Shown in pieces: positions 1 through 11,296 of a stretch of DNA of 64,000 nucleotides (position 1 is its first letter; each line of letters starts with the position of its first letter). Source of the stretch: Nereocystis luetkeana. Lineage: Eukaryota > Sar > Phaeophyceae > Laminariales > Laminariaceae. The position numbers and the translations under genes are program-made. The stretch is taken from assembly GCA_031213475.1 (NCBI GenBank), contig JARUPZ010000005.1, positions 5,619,732 through 5,683,731 of the forward strand. Direction: 5' to 3'. The notes below the pieces were generated by a model that was not told the DNA's origin, searched no databases, and worked only from the letters and a program-made list of their open reading frames with translations.

Positions 1-164
1 ATATTGATATCTTACAAGCATCGTCTGGCCTTTGCTCAGGACGACCCAATCCGGCACACTCTTCTGTGGATGACCACCATAATTACAGCCGTTCTTCGTG
101 CCTTTACATTCTGCGTTACCACTGCTGCTGCTGCCGTCTCCATCATCCTCGTGTTTGTGATGAA
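1..164 (+). CDS. Partial exon of a putative membrane protein, cut by the left edge
   Basis: Frame 1 is open from base 1 and runs to a canonical donor (GTAAGT) at 165. If unspliced it would stop at 166-168. The translation has a basic/polar start (SYKHRLAFAQDDPIRH) followed by about 35 mostly hydrophobic residues rich in Ile, Val, Leu, Ala and Thr, which reads as one or two membrane spans. The 5' part of the gene lies outside the window and I could not find a convincing next exon downstream. The protein family is not recognised. The evidence is an open frame, membrane-like composition and a good donor, so this could still be a chance open frame. Confidence 0.4.
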
Positions 165-1213
165 GTAAGTTCGACATCGTTTTCATTTCAATATCCTACC
201 AGCACGGTCGTCTGATCTCTGCTCTGATACCTCGATTTAACACACCTCATCCTCTCGATTAAAGTGACAATATTGACGACCGTTCATTCGGATATTTCGG
301 CGTCCGATCCTGCGGGCACTCCTTGCACCCGTGGCATTTGGATACCTGGTATTATTTAGTACTACTCGCACTCGCACTTACTTACTTACTCGCAACATTC
401 AGGCAGTGTTTCGAGGTTTGAAGTTGAGACCTACTTTTTTTGTTTTTTTCTTTCTTGCGCTGACTCTCCGTGATTTTCATTTTATTTTTTCTCTTCCTTT
501 TCTGATTGACAAGCCGTACTGAAGGAGCCGTGTGGCGTGGTTGGATGGCGAACCTGCTCTGCTCGTTTCGTATTGTCTGACGCCAAGGGGCTGGGCATAG
601 TTGACGAACGCAGGGCGGAGACGGCAGTCAGGGTAGCAAGGTACCAGGTGGACTAGCAGGGGGAACTTGGCTATACTACTCGTAAAACTGCTGCGGCCAG
701 GTGAAGAACTATAGATGGTATATTGTGGATATAACCATCTACCTGGTACCTGGTATCTCTCCAACATGTACATTGTGCGACAAGGTTCCAATCTGTCACT
801 ATTCCGGCCGCCACCTGGAGGGTGCTTTGGGCTTTGGTCTGCCTGTTATTTTTCCTTCTTTTTTTTTTCCTTGGTTCTTTGTCTTCCTCTGTTTACAAGC
901 ACAGTGGTTGGTGTTTTTGTTATTTTTTTCTTTTTTCCAGCTCGTTCTTTTTCAAGTGTTGGCCACCTCGCCTGCGGGGGGGGGGCACGACAGATTGTTT
1001 CTCCTAGTTTTTGCTCTCATTTTTCTTCTTTTTCTTTTTCTCTTTCGATTTGTCTACTTTGTTTTTTGTTTTCTCTTTGATTGTTTATTTTCGTTTCCCT
1101 ATTTCATAGAAGATTGTGTATGTCGTGCCTGTCGTAGTATCTAGTATGATGAGATGGCATTGCATTGCCCACTGCAGTGCTTACTGCATACCAGGTACAT
1201 ACGTGGCAACGTA
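165..1213. other. Non-coding stretch, T-rich with TACCWGGTA motifs
   Basis: No convincing gene is seen. The stretch holds T-rich runs (about 430-500 and 850-1100) and exact TACCAGGTA/TACCTGGTA motifs at 343, 740, 747 (overlapping pair) and 1189. The long frames across 700-1140 are Phe/Leu-rich readings of T-rich DNA. Confidence 0.5.
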
Positions 1214-1537
1214 GCCGGTCGCCCCGGTGGTTCAAGTGGTTAACCTCGAATTCTACTTGTTTGAGTCCTGGGTTCGAGCCCTAGGAGGGTCGGACTTTGA
1301 CTTTATTTGCAAAAATAAAAAAAGGGATTCAATTGTTGAGAGCGCCTTGCAGCGTGGGTAGGCACAATTCGATGCGAGTCGACGAGGGAAGAAAAGGCTG
1401 AAATCTTCTCGCGATAAAAATGAAGGCACGTACCGTAGCGGGAAGGGGGGAGAAGAGCCTGCTATGTGACCCCGGATCTGAGTTACGAGTTGGAAGGAGA
1501 GAGAGAAGAAGATGTGCGAAGATAATGAATGGGATGG

Positions 1538-1569
<32 letters not shown>
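1214..1569 (+). mobile_element. tRNA-derived SINE, full copy 1
   Basis: The head carries a pol III A-box-like block (GGTTCAAGTGGTTAACC) and a B box (GGTTCGAGCCC), as in a tRNA gene but without a complete cloverleaf. A unique body follows (AATTGTTGAGAGCGCC ... GAGAGAGAGAAGAAGATGTGCG) and a poly(A) run of about 30 ends it. The sequence ATACGTGGC occurs just before the element and again just after the A tail, which looks like a target-site duplication made by LINE-type retroposition. Confidence 0.85.
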
Positions 1570-1572
<3 letters not shown>

Positions 1573-1804
1573 TACGTGGCGTAGCTTTGTGACCACAGAC
1601 TTTTATCTCTCCTAGGATTGACACGGATACTGGTGGTTGTGCTGGATATGTCGACGGGTAGAAAAAACGGTTTAATGTGAAGAACACACACACTGTGCTC
1701 ACACTCCCAGTCACTCGCAATGTTGAGGCCGTAAACACCCTAATAATAGTCTCAGTATCCAGAGTACGAATTAGCTCGATACGGAAACAATCGATAGGGG
1801 GTAT

Positions 1805-1911
1805 AGAAGAGCCTGCTATGTGACCCCGGATCTGAGTTACGAGTTGGAAGGAGAGAGAGAAAAAGATTCGCGAAGATAATAAATGGAATGAGCAAAACAA
1901 AAACAAAAAAC
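1805..1911 (+). mobile_element. SINE 3' fragment
   Basis: This matches only the last third of the SINE body (GAAGAGCCTGCTATGTGACC onward) and ends in an A-rich, C-interrupted tail. The head is missing, as expected of 5' truncation during reverse transcription. Confidence 0.75.
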
Positions 1912-2258
1912 TCCGAGTGTGGTCTCTCTGCTGTGAGTTTATCGTATCACCCGCAGAGTCTATTGCATCATCATGCTGCTGCAACCAACAACTAATAAAG
2001 TTGCAGTGTGAGATTCCAGAGAGGGAGCAAGCACACATCAAATAGATATTGCACAATTCATATTTTGAACGCCTGTTGAGGTCCTACATTGAGTGGCTTA
2101 CAAGGGGGTTTTTTTCACTAATTTAAAGCACGGGGCCACAATTAGTGTCCAACCTACCAGGTATGTGTACGTATTGACTCACCTATACCATAGCTCCTAA
2201 ATTATCTACAGGAATCTGGCCCGACCGCCGTGGGGGCGGGAGGGCCTTTTATTCCCTA

Positions 2259-2381
2259 TTACGGGGGACCATAGTTAATAGGACCAAGTATTGTTAGTAA
2301 AAATGATTAAATATATAGGTTTTTATGTATACCATAGATAGGTCCTACCAGGTACCAGGTATTAACTATGGTCCCCCGTAA
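2259..2381. mobile_element. Pal-A palindromic element carrying a double TACCAGGTA insert
   Basis: Inverted ends TTACGGGGGACCATAGTTAA and its complement flank an AT-rich middle. Compared with other copies, the stretch GGTCCTATTAAC is split by CCAGGTACCAGGTA after CCTA, giving TACCAGGTACCAGGTA at 2346-2361. Confidence 0.85.
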
Positions 2382-2415
2382 TAGTAATAATGCATATGAT
2401 CTGCGACATCTAGAA

Positions 2416-2775
2416 GCCGGTCGCCCCGGTGGTTCCAGTGGTTAACCTCGAAGTCTACTTGTTTGAGTCCTCCTGGGTTCGAGCCCCAGGTGGGTCGGAC
2501 TTTGACTTTATTTATTTGCAAAAAAAAAAAAAAAAAAAAGGATTCAATTGTTGAGAGCGCCTTGCAGCGTGGGTAGGCACAATTCGATGCGAGTCGACGA
2601 GGGAAGAAAAGGCTGAAATCTTCTCGCGATAAAAATGAAGGCACGTACCGTAGCGGGAAGGGGGGAGAAGAGCCTGCTATGTGACCCCGGATTTAAGTTA
2701 CGAGTTGGAAGGAGAGAGAGAAGAAGATGTGCGAAGATAATAAATGGGATGAGCAAAAAAAAAAAAAAAAAAAAA
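2416..2775 (+). mobile_element. tRNA-derived SINE, full copy 2
   Basis: It has the same layout as the copy at 1214: GCCGGTCGCCCCGGTGG head, A and B boxes, an internal A-run at 2520-2539, the unique body and a poly(A) tail. The near identity to copies 1 and 6 suggests recent activity. Confidence 0.85.
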
Positions 2776-3180
2776 TCATATATATACCAATATATATGCC
2801 CGGAGGGATATATATGTGTATGATCTAGATCTTACATAATACATGTTTCGGTGGGTGGGATCTGTATGATCTAGGTCATAGATACTATGCATATTCGCCA
2901 GAGGTGGGATGTGCAGATTTGCGTGATCTACATACATACATGTTTCAGAAGGTGGGGTCAGTGTATGATCTGCCTGAACTGCCATATATATGTTGGCCGG
3001 ATGGGATCTGTGTGATCTGCATGATCTGCGCATGTTTCGCCGGGTGGGATCCGTATTATCTAGATATTGTCCACAATTTTTCCGTATCTGTGAAAAAGGA
3101 TCTAGATGATCTAGATCGTGATCTGTCCTACTGTGTAGGTGTGGAAATGTTCGATTTGAAGCATGAGAATGCCTCAGTAT
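2776..3180. repeat. GATC-rich degenerate repeat tract
   Basis: The stretch is built from short recurring words around GATC (TGTATGATCTAGATC, GGTGGGATCTGTATGATC) with a loose period of about 45-60 bases. Similar words recur at 23.5, 30.5, 37.1 and 44.3 kb. No gene is seen. Confidence 0.5.
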
Positions 3181-4440
3181 GACTTGGAACTCCTTTATGA
3201 CGATATTCTTACTTTCTTGCTCTCGACACTTCAAGTTCAGCAGTGTCGGTAGAAGGAGCCCTCCCACCACGCACACACTGCTTCACACCACCTTTGATCA
3301 CTGCAACAGGTACGCACACCAAGTATTCCCCAGGCGGTGGTGTGGTTCGATCAGTGCAGCTAGTTGCACTCACGCCTCGTCCGCTTTTTGGCAGCTCTCA
3401 GCTGGTTTCGATTTATGCGCACACAGCAGTTTCTTTGTGTCGTGTTCTCAGCAGCGAGTGCCACATATATATGTGGTGCGGCAGTGGCGTGCCTCTCGCA
3501 GTTTAGGCCCAGGGTAGCTCCGTAGCATGCTGCACACCACGCGTCAACGCGTTGGGTATGCAGAAAACCTACAGCAGCAGCGCATCATTGACATTTAGGC
3601 ACCTCGCCGGCTTGATCATGATTGTGGAACAAGCGTCAATAGTCAACCATTGCAGACCGGGCAGACTACAGCTGCTGCTGCCGCATCGACACCTGTCTGC
3701 TGACGACCCTCGAAGCTTGAAGCTGGTGTCGCTTGTCGAGTGTGCAGCTAGAACGCAGACGCCTTGCACAACAACAGCAGTTGTTCAGGCGGCGCTCCGG
3801 TCTTTTGTTCGGGCAATACGGGTTGGATTTCGCGCCCAGTGTTCGGTGTATAACGTGTGATCCCTATGATATGATATCATATCGTCGATAGATTCGTCTA
3901 TTCTCTCTTTCCGGCTGCTGACTGCTTGCGAAGCGTCTTCGAGAGACCCGCCCGCGCGACGTGGACCTGGAACTGTGCAACGCAGCTACCGTCTACGATG
4001 AGCATTCTAGTCTATTAATAGAGATGCGTCTCACCCCTAACTCCGTCTACGTGGATGTATGCTCGTCGTCGAGACTATTAATAGAAGAGGGGTGTAAAAG
4101 GTGTACCAGATATTGTGGTGTATTCGTGCTCGTCCACTTGACTTTAAAACTTGCTATTATTATTAATATTTACTTTCAAGTAGCGACCAATTTTGGATAA
4201 TTAATTCGAGTAAAAAGTAAAAATGGAAGGCCTTTTATTAATCGCTCATGTTGTCGTGCGCCGTAAAATTACCTCACAGCGACCTGGTCCCACCCAGACC
4301 TGAGCCTTCCAAACAGTAGGCCCTGGGTGCCGGCACGGTCTGATACTCGGCCATGAATTTCCCCCCAGTGTAAACTTCCCCGCCCCCCCTCTCTCCCTCC
4401 CTCCCCCCCGGCTCCCTCCCGCCCTTCCTCGCATCTATCC
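3181..4440. other. No recognised gene
   Basis: Open frames between 3180 and 3860 exist in several overlapping frames with no family resemblance. At 3995-4095 there is a degenerate local duplication (CTATTAATAGA words). 4380-4430 is a C-rich tract. Confidence 0.4.
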
Positions 4441-4581
4441 GAACAACCTCACTTCTCCAACAGACGCGTCGGACCTGTCTACTTTGGAGCCAAGCCTCGC
4501 GTCGAGCCAGGCCACTTCAAGCCAAGCCAAGCCCCAGGGCCAAGTCGCGTGAAGTCAAGCCAAACCAACCACTCCCAAGAC

Positions 4582-4688
4582 ATGTTCGGGGGACATGGAC
4601 GCGGGGGCAGGAGCTCGACGGAGCGCATGACGCACCGCGTGGCCGCCATCGCGGTTCAGAGGGTAACCCGCGGATTCCTTGGCCGCAG
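4582..4688 (+). CDS. Candidate exon with an IQ motif (calmodulin-binding type)
   Basis: An ATG at 4582 opens a 35-codon frame ending at a donor-like GTAGG (AG|GTAGGA, phase 2). The product begins with a Gly/Arg/Ser-rich stretch (MFGGHGRGGRSS). Residues about 21-35 then read AIAVQRVTRGFLGRR, which fits the IQ consensus [FILV]Qxxx[RK]Gxxx[RK], a helical site that binds calmodulin or myosin light chains. The frame is also open upstream of this ATG, so the start is uncertain. I found no confident following exon. The Gly/His-rich frame near 11.8 kb is similar in composition but unproven as a partner. The motif is short and could be chance. Confidence 0.4.
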
Positions 4689-4976
4689 GTAGGAACCAAC
4701 ACTATTTCGTAATATATAAACAAGGGCTCCGCATGGGTGCCTGCCGGCACCCATGCTCCGGATAGGAAAATTTACCTCAGTGCCTAAAGTCAAGTGATCA
4801 TTATATAATATGTGTAAGCAAGTTAACATAAGTACACCATTCGATCTTGTTGCGAACGGGATGAGGCCAATGCCAAGTGGTGCAGGGAAAAGGCAATGCC
4901 GAGTGCCAGTTCTCAGTTTTTGTATCTGTCTCACTCGAATTATAGACCACTTTTTATAGCAATTTTTTGGGACGTT

Positions 4977-5940
4977 ATTAGACCTATGCCAATGGGAAAG
5001 CGAAGTATCAATACAATGTTTGAATTTCAAGATACCCTCTAAAATAGTTTAGAACACGCTTCCTACGGGCAGGTTTAGAAAAAAAAAAGTTCCTCAGACC
5101 TATGCCAATGGAAACGCGAAGTTCAAAAGTTTTTTTTCAAATATACTTCGTATTGCTTTAAAAAACAGCCGAAAAAAATCACGTACGGCCGCTGTGGGAA
5201 AAAAAGAGAAAGATGTTTGTTTTTTTCTTTTTTTTCCCCCAACGGCTGCAGGCGGCGCAATTTGCGTTTTTCTGGTTGCCAATTGTCAACACGGTGATCG
5301 AAACCAGCTCGTGCGACGATCGACGCTCGATCTCGACATAGACTCAGCCCACGGCCAACCCGCTCGATATCTGGCAAGGCCAACGAATATAGATGACGGC
5401 CTGGAAGATATCAGGTGGATCCATGGTCTAGGGGGCGAGAGCTTGCCGGCGGCGTCCTACGGTATCCTCCCAAACCTGAAAAGAAGACTGTTTTTTGCCA
5501 TTCGAGACGGATGGAGAAGTGTTGTCTTCTGTTTTGTGCAAACCAGCGGCCAAATGTTTTTTCATCATGCGCCTGATCAGCTCCCGCCACAGGACACCGG
5601 CCATGGTGTGAAGACGGTGACCCTAGGGTGGGTCGGAGCCCCTAACGAGCGCACTCAGTTCAGAATTCATGACGCAATCGTTGGTTTTGTTGATCGATGT
5701 CTGTCGAGGACTCGGAATCTCGCCGCTTCGAACCAAAGATCGGCCTGAGTTTTTGTCAAGCCGATGTTGGCCCAACATCGGCCCCAGATTTGCTTTTTTC
5801 GGGGTTTTCCAAAAGTTAGGAACTTTTTTCTTTTTTTACGTGGCCCATACTCGTAGGAAGCGTGATCTGAAGTTTTTTGGCGGGTATCTTTGAAATTCAA
5901 ACTTTTTATTGAAACTTCGCTGTCCCATTGGCATAGGTCT
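4977..5940. mobile_element. Inverted-repeat element with arms of about 118 bases
   Basis: Bases 4979-5096 match the reverse complement of 5821-5937, with shared words GACCTATGCCAATGGGA, TTTGAATTTCAAAGATACC-like and CACGCTTCCTACG. A third, partial direct copy of the outer end follows at 5098. Between the arms lies an open frame of about 180 codons (5194-5748, +) with no recognised domain. It may be a non-autonomous DNA transposon, or two copies of a smaller repeat in opposite orientation. Confidence 0.5.
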
Positions 5941-6024
5941 AACTTTTGGAAAAGCCCGAAAAAAGCAAATCTGGGGCCGATGTTGGGCCAACATCGGCTT
6001 GAGAAAAACTCAGGCCGATCTGTA
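5738..6024. mobile_element. Hairpin element with arms of about 82 bases
   Basis: The left arm (5738-5819) and right arm (5938-6024) are near-perfect reverse complements, each carrying its own inner palindrome GCCGATGTTGGCCCAACATCGGC split around GGCC. The 118-base loop is the right-hand copy of the neighbouring inverted repeat, so the two structures overlap or are nested. Confidence 0.65.
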
Positions 6025-7000
6025 AATATGGGCCACGAAATAATGATCGATAATTTGGAGCCCAGATGCTGCTGGCGGGCGCAGAAATCAGCTCAGTTCT
6101 GAGAGGTCTCTCTTATATACTTTCAGAACTGAGATTATGTTGATTATGTTGTTTACGATAGTAGTATTGCTGCCCTTTTTCTGCCCAGTTGCCAAGTACC
6201 CGATACCCACACCGATATCACACCCCTATGTATACGGCGAGCTGTACCTACTTCCAACAGCGCTTGTGCAGAAGAGAGGGTCTCTCCCGCACACGAAAGC
6301 GATGGCAGCAGCATCACAACATGCAAAATGGCAGCAACCGCAGCAGCAGCAGCAGGAGTAGTAGCAGGCATCAATGCTGCTGCGGTCGGTTGCTGCAGCT
6401 GCTGCTGTGCAGACCCAGCCCCAAGACCAGCAGCAGCACAGCAGCAGCACAACAGCAGCAGCGGTACGTACGTCATCGCAGAAGACAACAACTTGCAGTA
6501 ATACGCCCAAATTACTGGGAGAACAGAGGACGCGTACTGTATGCGCATTGTCGCACTCAATCCTGAGAACAGGCAGTAATCGAGGTACTGCGGGTTTGCG
6601 CCGTATCGAACACCTGAAAACTGATACCAGGTACCTGATATCGATCGGCCGTACAGAACAACCGCAAAGTACTGCCGACATGGGCAGTATTCTCATAGCG
6701 TGAATACCGACGTGTAGCACACGCAGCAGTATATACGTACAGCAGCACAAAACTCCGGCATACTGCGAGTACTTGCAGTCTGAGCAAGCAGTCTCCAACC
6801 CTCGATTCCCTCCAGTCGTGCTCGCCGAAACAACTGGACGCGTTTTTCAACAGGAAATGGTACCCAGCCGAACATCATATATTATAACGAAGGATCGTAT
6901 CTTTAAAGCGGGCCCACTATCTCCCATTTACTAGTCAATAAATACCTCGCATCTGGACTGGATATAATTATTTTCTCGAAGTGAAAAACGTCTGCTGGGT
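6025..7000. other. Region with CAG/CTG trinucleotide runs, no proven gene
   Basis: Interrupted (CAG)n at about 6308-6360 and 6395-6465 gives Gln/Ser/Ala-rich frames on both strands. TACCAGGTA lies at 6625. No splice-consistent coding segment was identified. Confidence 0.45.
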
Positions 7001-7299
7001 GTGATATCCTCCGATGCGATTGGTCGGTTTTTCTTATCGAACTCACAGCACCCGGCCGACTTGCCAACAACCTTTGTTCAATTCGACCGGCGAAAACAAA
7101 GCTTTGTACGTACGAGTATATATTCGAAGTAGAACACCTCTGAACTACTACAGTTGTACTGCTGCTGCTGTAGTTATGTCAGTACTGGTATTCCAATGCT
7201 CCTCACTCAGCAGTAGTGGAAAATTCGAGCATGCACGGCCACCTGTACGATACCCTCCGATGTGATTGGTTGTTCTTTCTTATCGAACTATGGGTCATT

Positions 7300-7925
7300 T
7301 ATATCGGAGAGTTTTTTTTCCAAATTTTCGACTTTTTTTTCGCGCAATTTTTTTATCTTCCATATTTTCCTGTTTTTTTTCCCCCAAATATTGGAATGTT
7401 AACGAACTTGATATTTTTGGTTCTGGAGAATTAAACGAATAGTGACAGAAAGCCTCCGTATATCGATACATATCTCCAATTACTTCCAAACTTTGGAAAT
7501 TAACAGACAAATCGGAAAAATGGGAACGAAGCCTAAAATGAGAACCAAGCCGTATCTCCAGAACCATGTGGTGTATCAGAGAACCAAAATGATCCTGCGA
7601 AACCCCTTGGCCAGCCCTGTGAGAGGAGCTCGTCAGAACGGTCATGCTCCATCTCGTGCCTTCGGGTGGGCGCAAAAAGCGATATACGCTGGCTCTATTG
7701 TGATTTCTCTAGATGCTGACTACCGCGGCGATGCCGAGGACTTCCAGCCTGAGCGACAGCTCAGTCGAAGGCTGCTGTACAGCCCCACAGGACTGTCAAC
7801 TTTTTTTCTTGGAGTTGTACACAATTGGTTTGCTTTCTAAAAAAAACCGTCCGTTCCCATTTTTTGTTTCGTTCCCATTTTCCCGTTTTGTCTGTTAATT
7901 GTGGAAAAAACGCTCTCCGATAAGA
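7300..7925. mobile_element. Degenerate inverted-repeat element
   Basis: The right end (7843-7925, with TTGTCTGTTAATT and CTCTCCGATAAGAATG) matches two separated blocks on the left in inverse orientation: 7300-7323 (ATCGGAGAG...TTTTTTCC) and 7488-7545 (AATTAACAGACAAATC, AAAATGGGAACGAA). About 165 bases separate the two left blocks, as if an insertion had split that arm. Confidence 0.45.
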
Positions 7926-8826
7926 ATGAACCCAACAACACTCGGCCGAATTCATACTCCCCAGCAACCTCCATTCCATTCTACCGGCGAAAACAGAAGA
8001 CGTGCCGAGTTATCAAAATATTATTAAAAAAACACCAACAAAGCCATCACCGGGATATGCAACGATATGGTACCAAGAACGGCGCGATACCCCGAGAAGG
8101 CGCGTGTAGTCATCCGGCGAAGAGAGGGGGGCAGCGGAAGGCAGCCACCGAGAAAGGCAGGACCGAGGGGTTCGAACAGGCCGATGGCGGCGGCCCGCAA
8201 AGCAAGGCAGTCGGTAGAAAGCGGTAGCATCAGCAAGACCGAGAGATCGAACCTCGGAGAGAAAAAAATCTATAATATAAAGCCTGTCACAAGAAGCTCT
8301 TCGCGGGGCAACAACACCTAAACAAATTTCAAGGACCACAGAAAATAGAACGTCCGTGTCTCCTCTCCCAAGCAAATATCCCTCATGTTCGGGGTAGCCG
8401 CGCTCGTCGGTGGCGCGAGACTCCGAGACGCGCGCTCGGGAGAACACCCGTCGGAGGCCGGCTCTTGCGACCCTCGAGGAAAGCGGTCGAAAAAGCAAGC
8501 ACGAAGGCAGGGAAGCGAAGGCGTCCGGAGTCCCAGACAAGGTTGAAGATAAAATCGGAATTTTAAGGTTCGCTCACAGCGGCCGAGATTAATTGTATCT
8601 ATATCTATATATTTATATGTTTCCACTCCTGTTACGCAGTACGGGAGGAACACGGGGAGGGGTGCTCGACACGAAGTATAAGTCCAAACGACACCACACT
8701 CGCTGCTAAAAACGTCACACAGCGAGAAACATCCCTGTAAGGAAAGGTGGGTTTTCCCGGCCGAAAATCACGAAAACGATTTTTCATTCGTTTTTTACGT
8801 TCGTACATATTTTCTTTGTTTTTATT
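7926..8826. other. No recognised gene
   Basis: Frames of 60-110 codons occur on both strands between 8010 and 8650 with Arg/Ser-rich products. None shows a family signature or consistent splice pattern. Confidence 0.4.
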
Positions 8827-8972
8827 ATTACGGGGGACCATAGTTAATAGGACCTATGGTATACATAAAAACCTATATATTTAACCATTTTTACTAACAA
8901 AATTTGGTCCTATTAACTATTTAACCATTTTTACTAACAAAATTTGGTCCTATTAACTATGGTCCCCCGTAA
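8827..8972. mobile_element. Pal-A element with internal duplication
   Basis: The palindromic ends are intact. A block of about 40 bases (ATTTAACCATTTTTACTAAC...CCTATTAACT) is present twice in tandem, making this copy longer than the usual 105 bases. Confidence 0.85.
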
Positions 8973-9097
8973 TGGTATGCCTAAGGAAAGGTGGGTTTTC
9001 CCCGCCGAGATTCACAAGAACGAATTTTCCTTCGTTTTTTATATGTTTTCTTCGTTTTAATAGTGTATGCCTCCTGGTCTTCCTTGTATTTTTATTT

Positions 9098-9129
9098 TAT
9101 TTTAGTTTAGTTTAGTTTAGTTTAGTTTA
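9098..9129. repeat. (TTTAG)n microsatellite
   Basis: Five or six units of TTTAG follow a T-rich run. Confidence 0.85.
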
Positions 9130-9204
9130 TCCTCCGGCGAATTGGTAAGAATAAAGCTTGAGCTCACCACCCTTCGACGTTCCAGTTTCGTGCCGTGTGT
9201 CAAT

Positions 9205-9300
9205 TTAACCCTTTTAGGACCGCAGTCCCGTTTCGGGGACAAACTACTTGAAATTTGAGTGGGTTGTCTCCAAAACGGGACTGCGGTTCTAAGAGGGTTA
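9205..9300. mobile_element. Pal-B palindromic element
   Basis: Inverted ends TTAACCCTTTTAGGACCGCA and its complement surround CCCGTTTCGGGGACAAACTA and its inverse. This copy is among the best preserved and can serve as the family model. Confidence 0.85.
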
Positions 9301-9671
9301 ACTTTTAGTCAAGTCTCAAAGGGATCAAGAGGAGTAAACCTGCGCCCCGCAGAGCGGCCATCCCCTCTATCGTACAAACACTCAAGGTTCCCTTTAATAC
9401 GGATGTCGTTGGCCTGAAATCCCGGCGGAGGGGGGGGGGGGGGGGGGGGGTCGCAAGTTGAAATTGGGGCAAGCAGCATCATCGTCAGTCATATGCTTAT
9501 TTACTCCGAGTACTGCTGCTGTATCCTGCTGCGTGACAGGACGAGGTTCGACGACATGTGCTGTACTTTAAAATTGTACTGCTGTCGTGTACTGATGAAC
9601 ACTGCACACACACATAATTATACGAACACTGCTGCTGTACTGCTGCTGCTGCTGCTGCTGCTGCTTTTCTA

Positions 9672-9781
9672 TTACGGGGGACCATAGTAAATAGGACCAA
9701 ATAGTGTCAGTAAAAATAGGGGAATATGAAGGTTTTTGTAGTCACCGTATGTCCTATATACTTAATATGGTCTCCCGCAGT
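9672..9781. mobile_element. Pal-A element
   Basis: Left end TTACGGGGGACCATAG, right end degenerate (GGTCTCCCGCAG). The copy follows directly on a (CTG)n run. Confidence 0.8.
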
Positions 9782-11190
9782 AGTGCGCACCGTGGCTGCG
9801 CGGTTGCTTTTGAAATACCGAGGAAGTAAGTGTGAGTTCGTACGAATCGTCGTCCCCCCCCTGCGCAGCATCCAATTAATTGCACCTTTTTCGGCCTTTC
9901 TCGAGGTTGTGTATGTGTTCGTTCCTCCTCCCTAGGTCGACAGGAATCACGGCCCGCACACGCACACACACTCACACAAAAAAAAGCGCTGTCCGCGGTC
10001 GTGACAAAAGGGAGAGCTTGATGAACGACTGCTGCTGTGCCGTGGCTGCCTCTGTAGAGAGCTCGAGGGACGGTGTGATCAGGCACGATACAGCAGCAGC
10101 CAGCACCAGACACAAATATTTTCAAATGTCTTGTGTGTACCCCGACCTTCGCGTGTCGATCTGCTGTTTCAGTGTACGAAGTGGTACAAGTGTTATCGTC
10201 TCGTCGACCCTGGTAGTATCCAGGGGAGTCCCCGGCCAGTAGTCAATCGCTAGGGAAATAATTGGAGAACGCGCGAACGGTTCACGCAGCTTGCAAAGCT
10301 GAGTATCGATCGATCTGCCGATCGGTTGAACTCTCAGCTGACGTAATTTTTTAGATTTTTATTAAATGTGGGCTCTCCATTGTCCTGCTTGGCTCTATTA
10401 ATAGCAGGTCGGAATGAACCCCCGTAGTTTTTTTTGCCAGAACTCGAGACTTCGAAGGCCCAGAGCACGCGCCACGGACCTCGGCCGGGGCTCGCATTTT
10501 GCGCCGTGGTGTACACGCTTGCTCCCTGTGTGCCATGGGGCCTAGAGTGTGAGAGAAGATCCGCGGCCGGACGAGAAACGTAAAGTATTCCGGAAAAAAA
10601 GGCAATTTGGTACAAATTACTATAATACTTCGCGAAGTATGTACTGGTATATTTTTTCATTCCTCAGAGATCCAGGAAAGAACCTTGGCGCCCACAGAGC
10701 ATCCACCCAACCTTGTTTTTTGTTGTTGTTTTTTTTTGTCCCCAGGAATAGCAGAGGAAACTTACTGCTGTACTGCTGTACCTTGTACGCCCCCGTCAGG
10801 GGCTGACGAAAAAAAAAAGAGAGAAAACCAAGCCACACTCGCCACAATCTCGGAATTAACAGCAAACTACCGAATATAGCGGGTTAGGGTTTTTTTTTTT
10901 GTCAGATACCGGTAAGACATACAATATGTTTTTTTCGGGTTTTTTTTACTTGATTTTATGTAGTATATTTACACCCCCGTGTCTGGGACTCCAAAAAAGG
11001 AAAGTGGGGTGTCGATTATTTTATTCGTTCGTATACCCTTAGCCCCGGAGACCACGCGTCTACGTAATTTGTTTGGTTGTACGAGTACGTACAGTTAGTA
11101 CTGTAGCTCCCGGGGACCAAGGAGCGGGAAAAACCTGCGCCCGCAATGCGAACGGCCATCCAGCTCCAAGCGTTGTTGCTTGCTTACATA

Positions 11191-11296
11191 TTACGGGGGA
11201 CCATATTAAATAGGACCTACGTTACACTCAAAAACCTATACATTCACCTATTTTTTCTCACAATCTTCGGTCCTATTTACTATGTCCCCCCGCGAT
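11191..11296. mobile_element. Pal-A element
   Basis: It has TTACGGGGGACCATA at the left and ACTATGTCCCCCCG at the right with the usual AT-rich middle (AATAGGACC, CCTATTTAC). Confidence 0.8.

Noticed and set aside
701-1144. Phe/Leu-rich membrane protein
   Set aside because: It comes from T-rich low-complexity DNA. Three overlapping frames give similar products, with no splice or family evidence.
1215-1300. tRNA gene (also at 2417, 20265, 50545 and 63955)
   Set aside because: A and B boxes are present, but there is no complete acceptor stem or cloverleaf, and each copy continues into the same body with a poly(A) tail, so they are SINE heads.
1253-2056. A 267-codon minus-strand gene
   Set aside because: The frame runs through two SINE copies and a poly(A)/poly(T) tract. 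Its parts repeat wherever the SINE occurs.
9098-9129. (TTTAG)n as a telomere array
   Set aside because: It is only five or six units, without the G-rich telomere form, flanked by ordinary AT-rich DNA, so it is a microsatellite.
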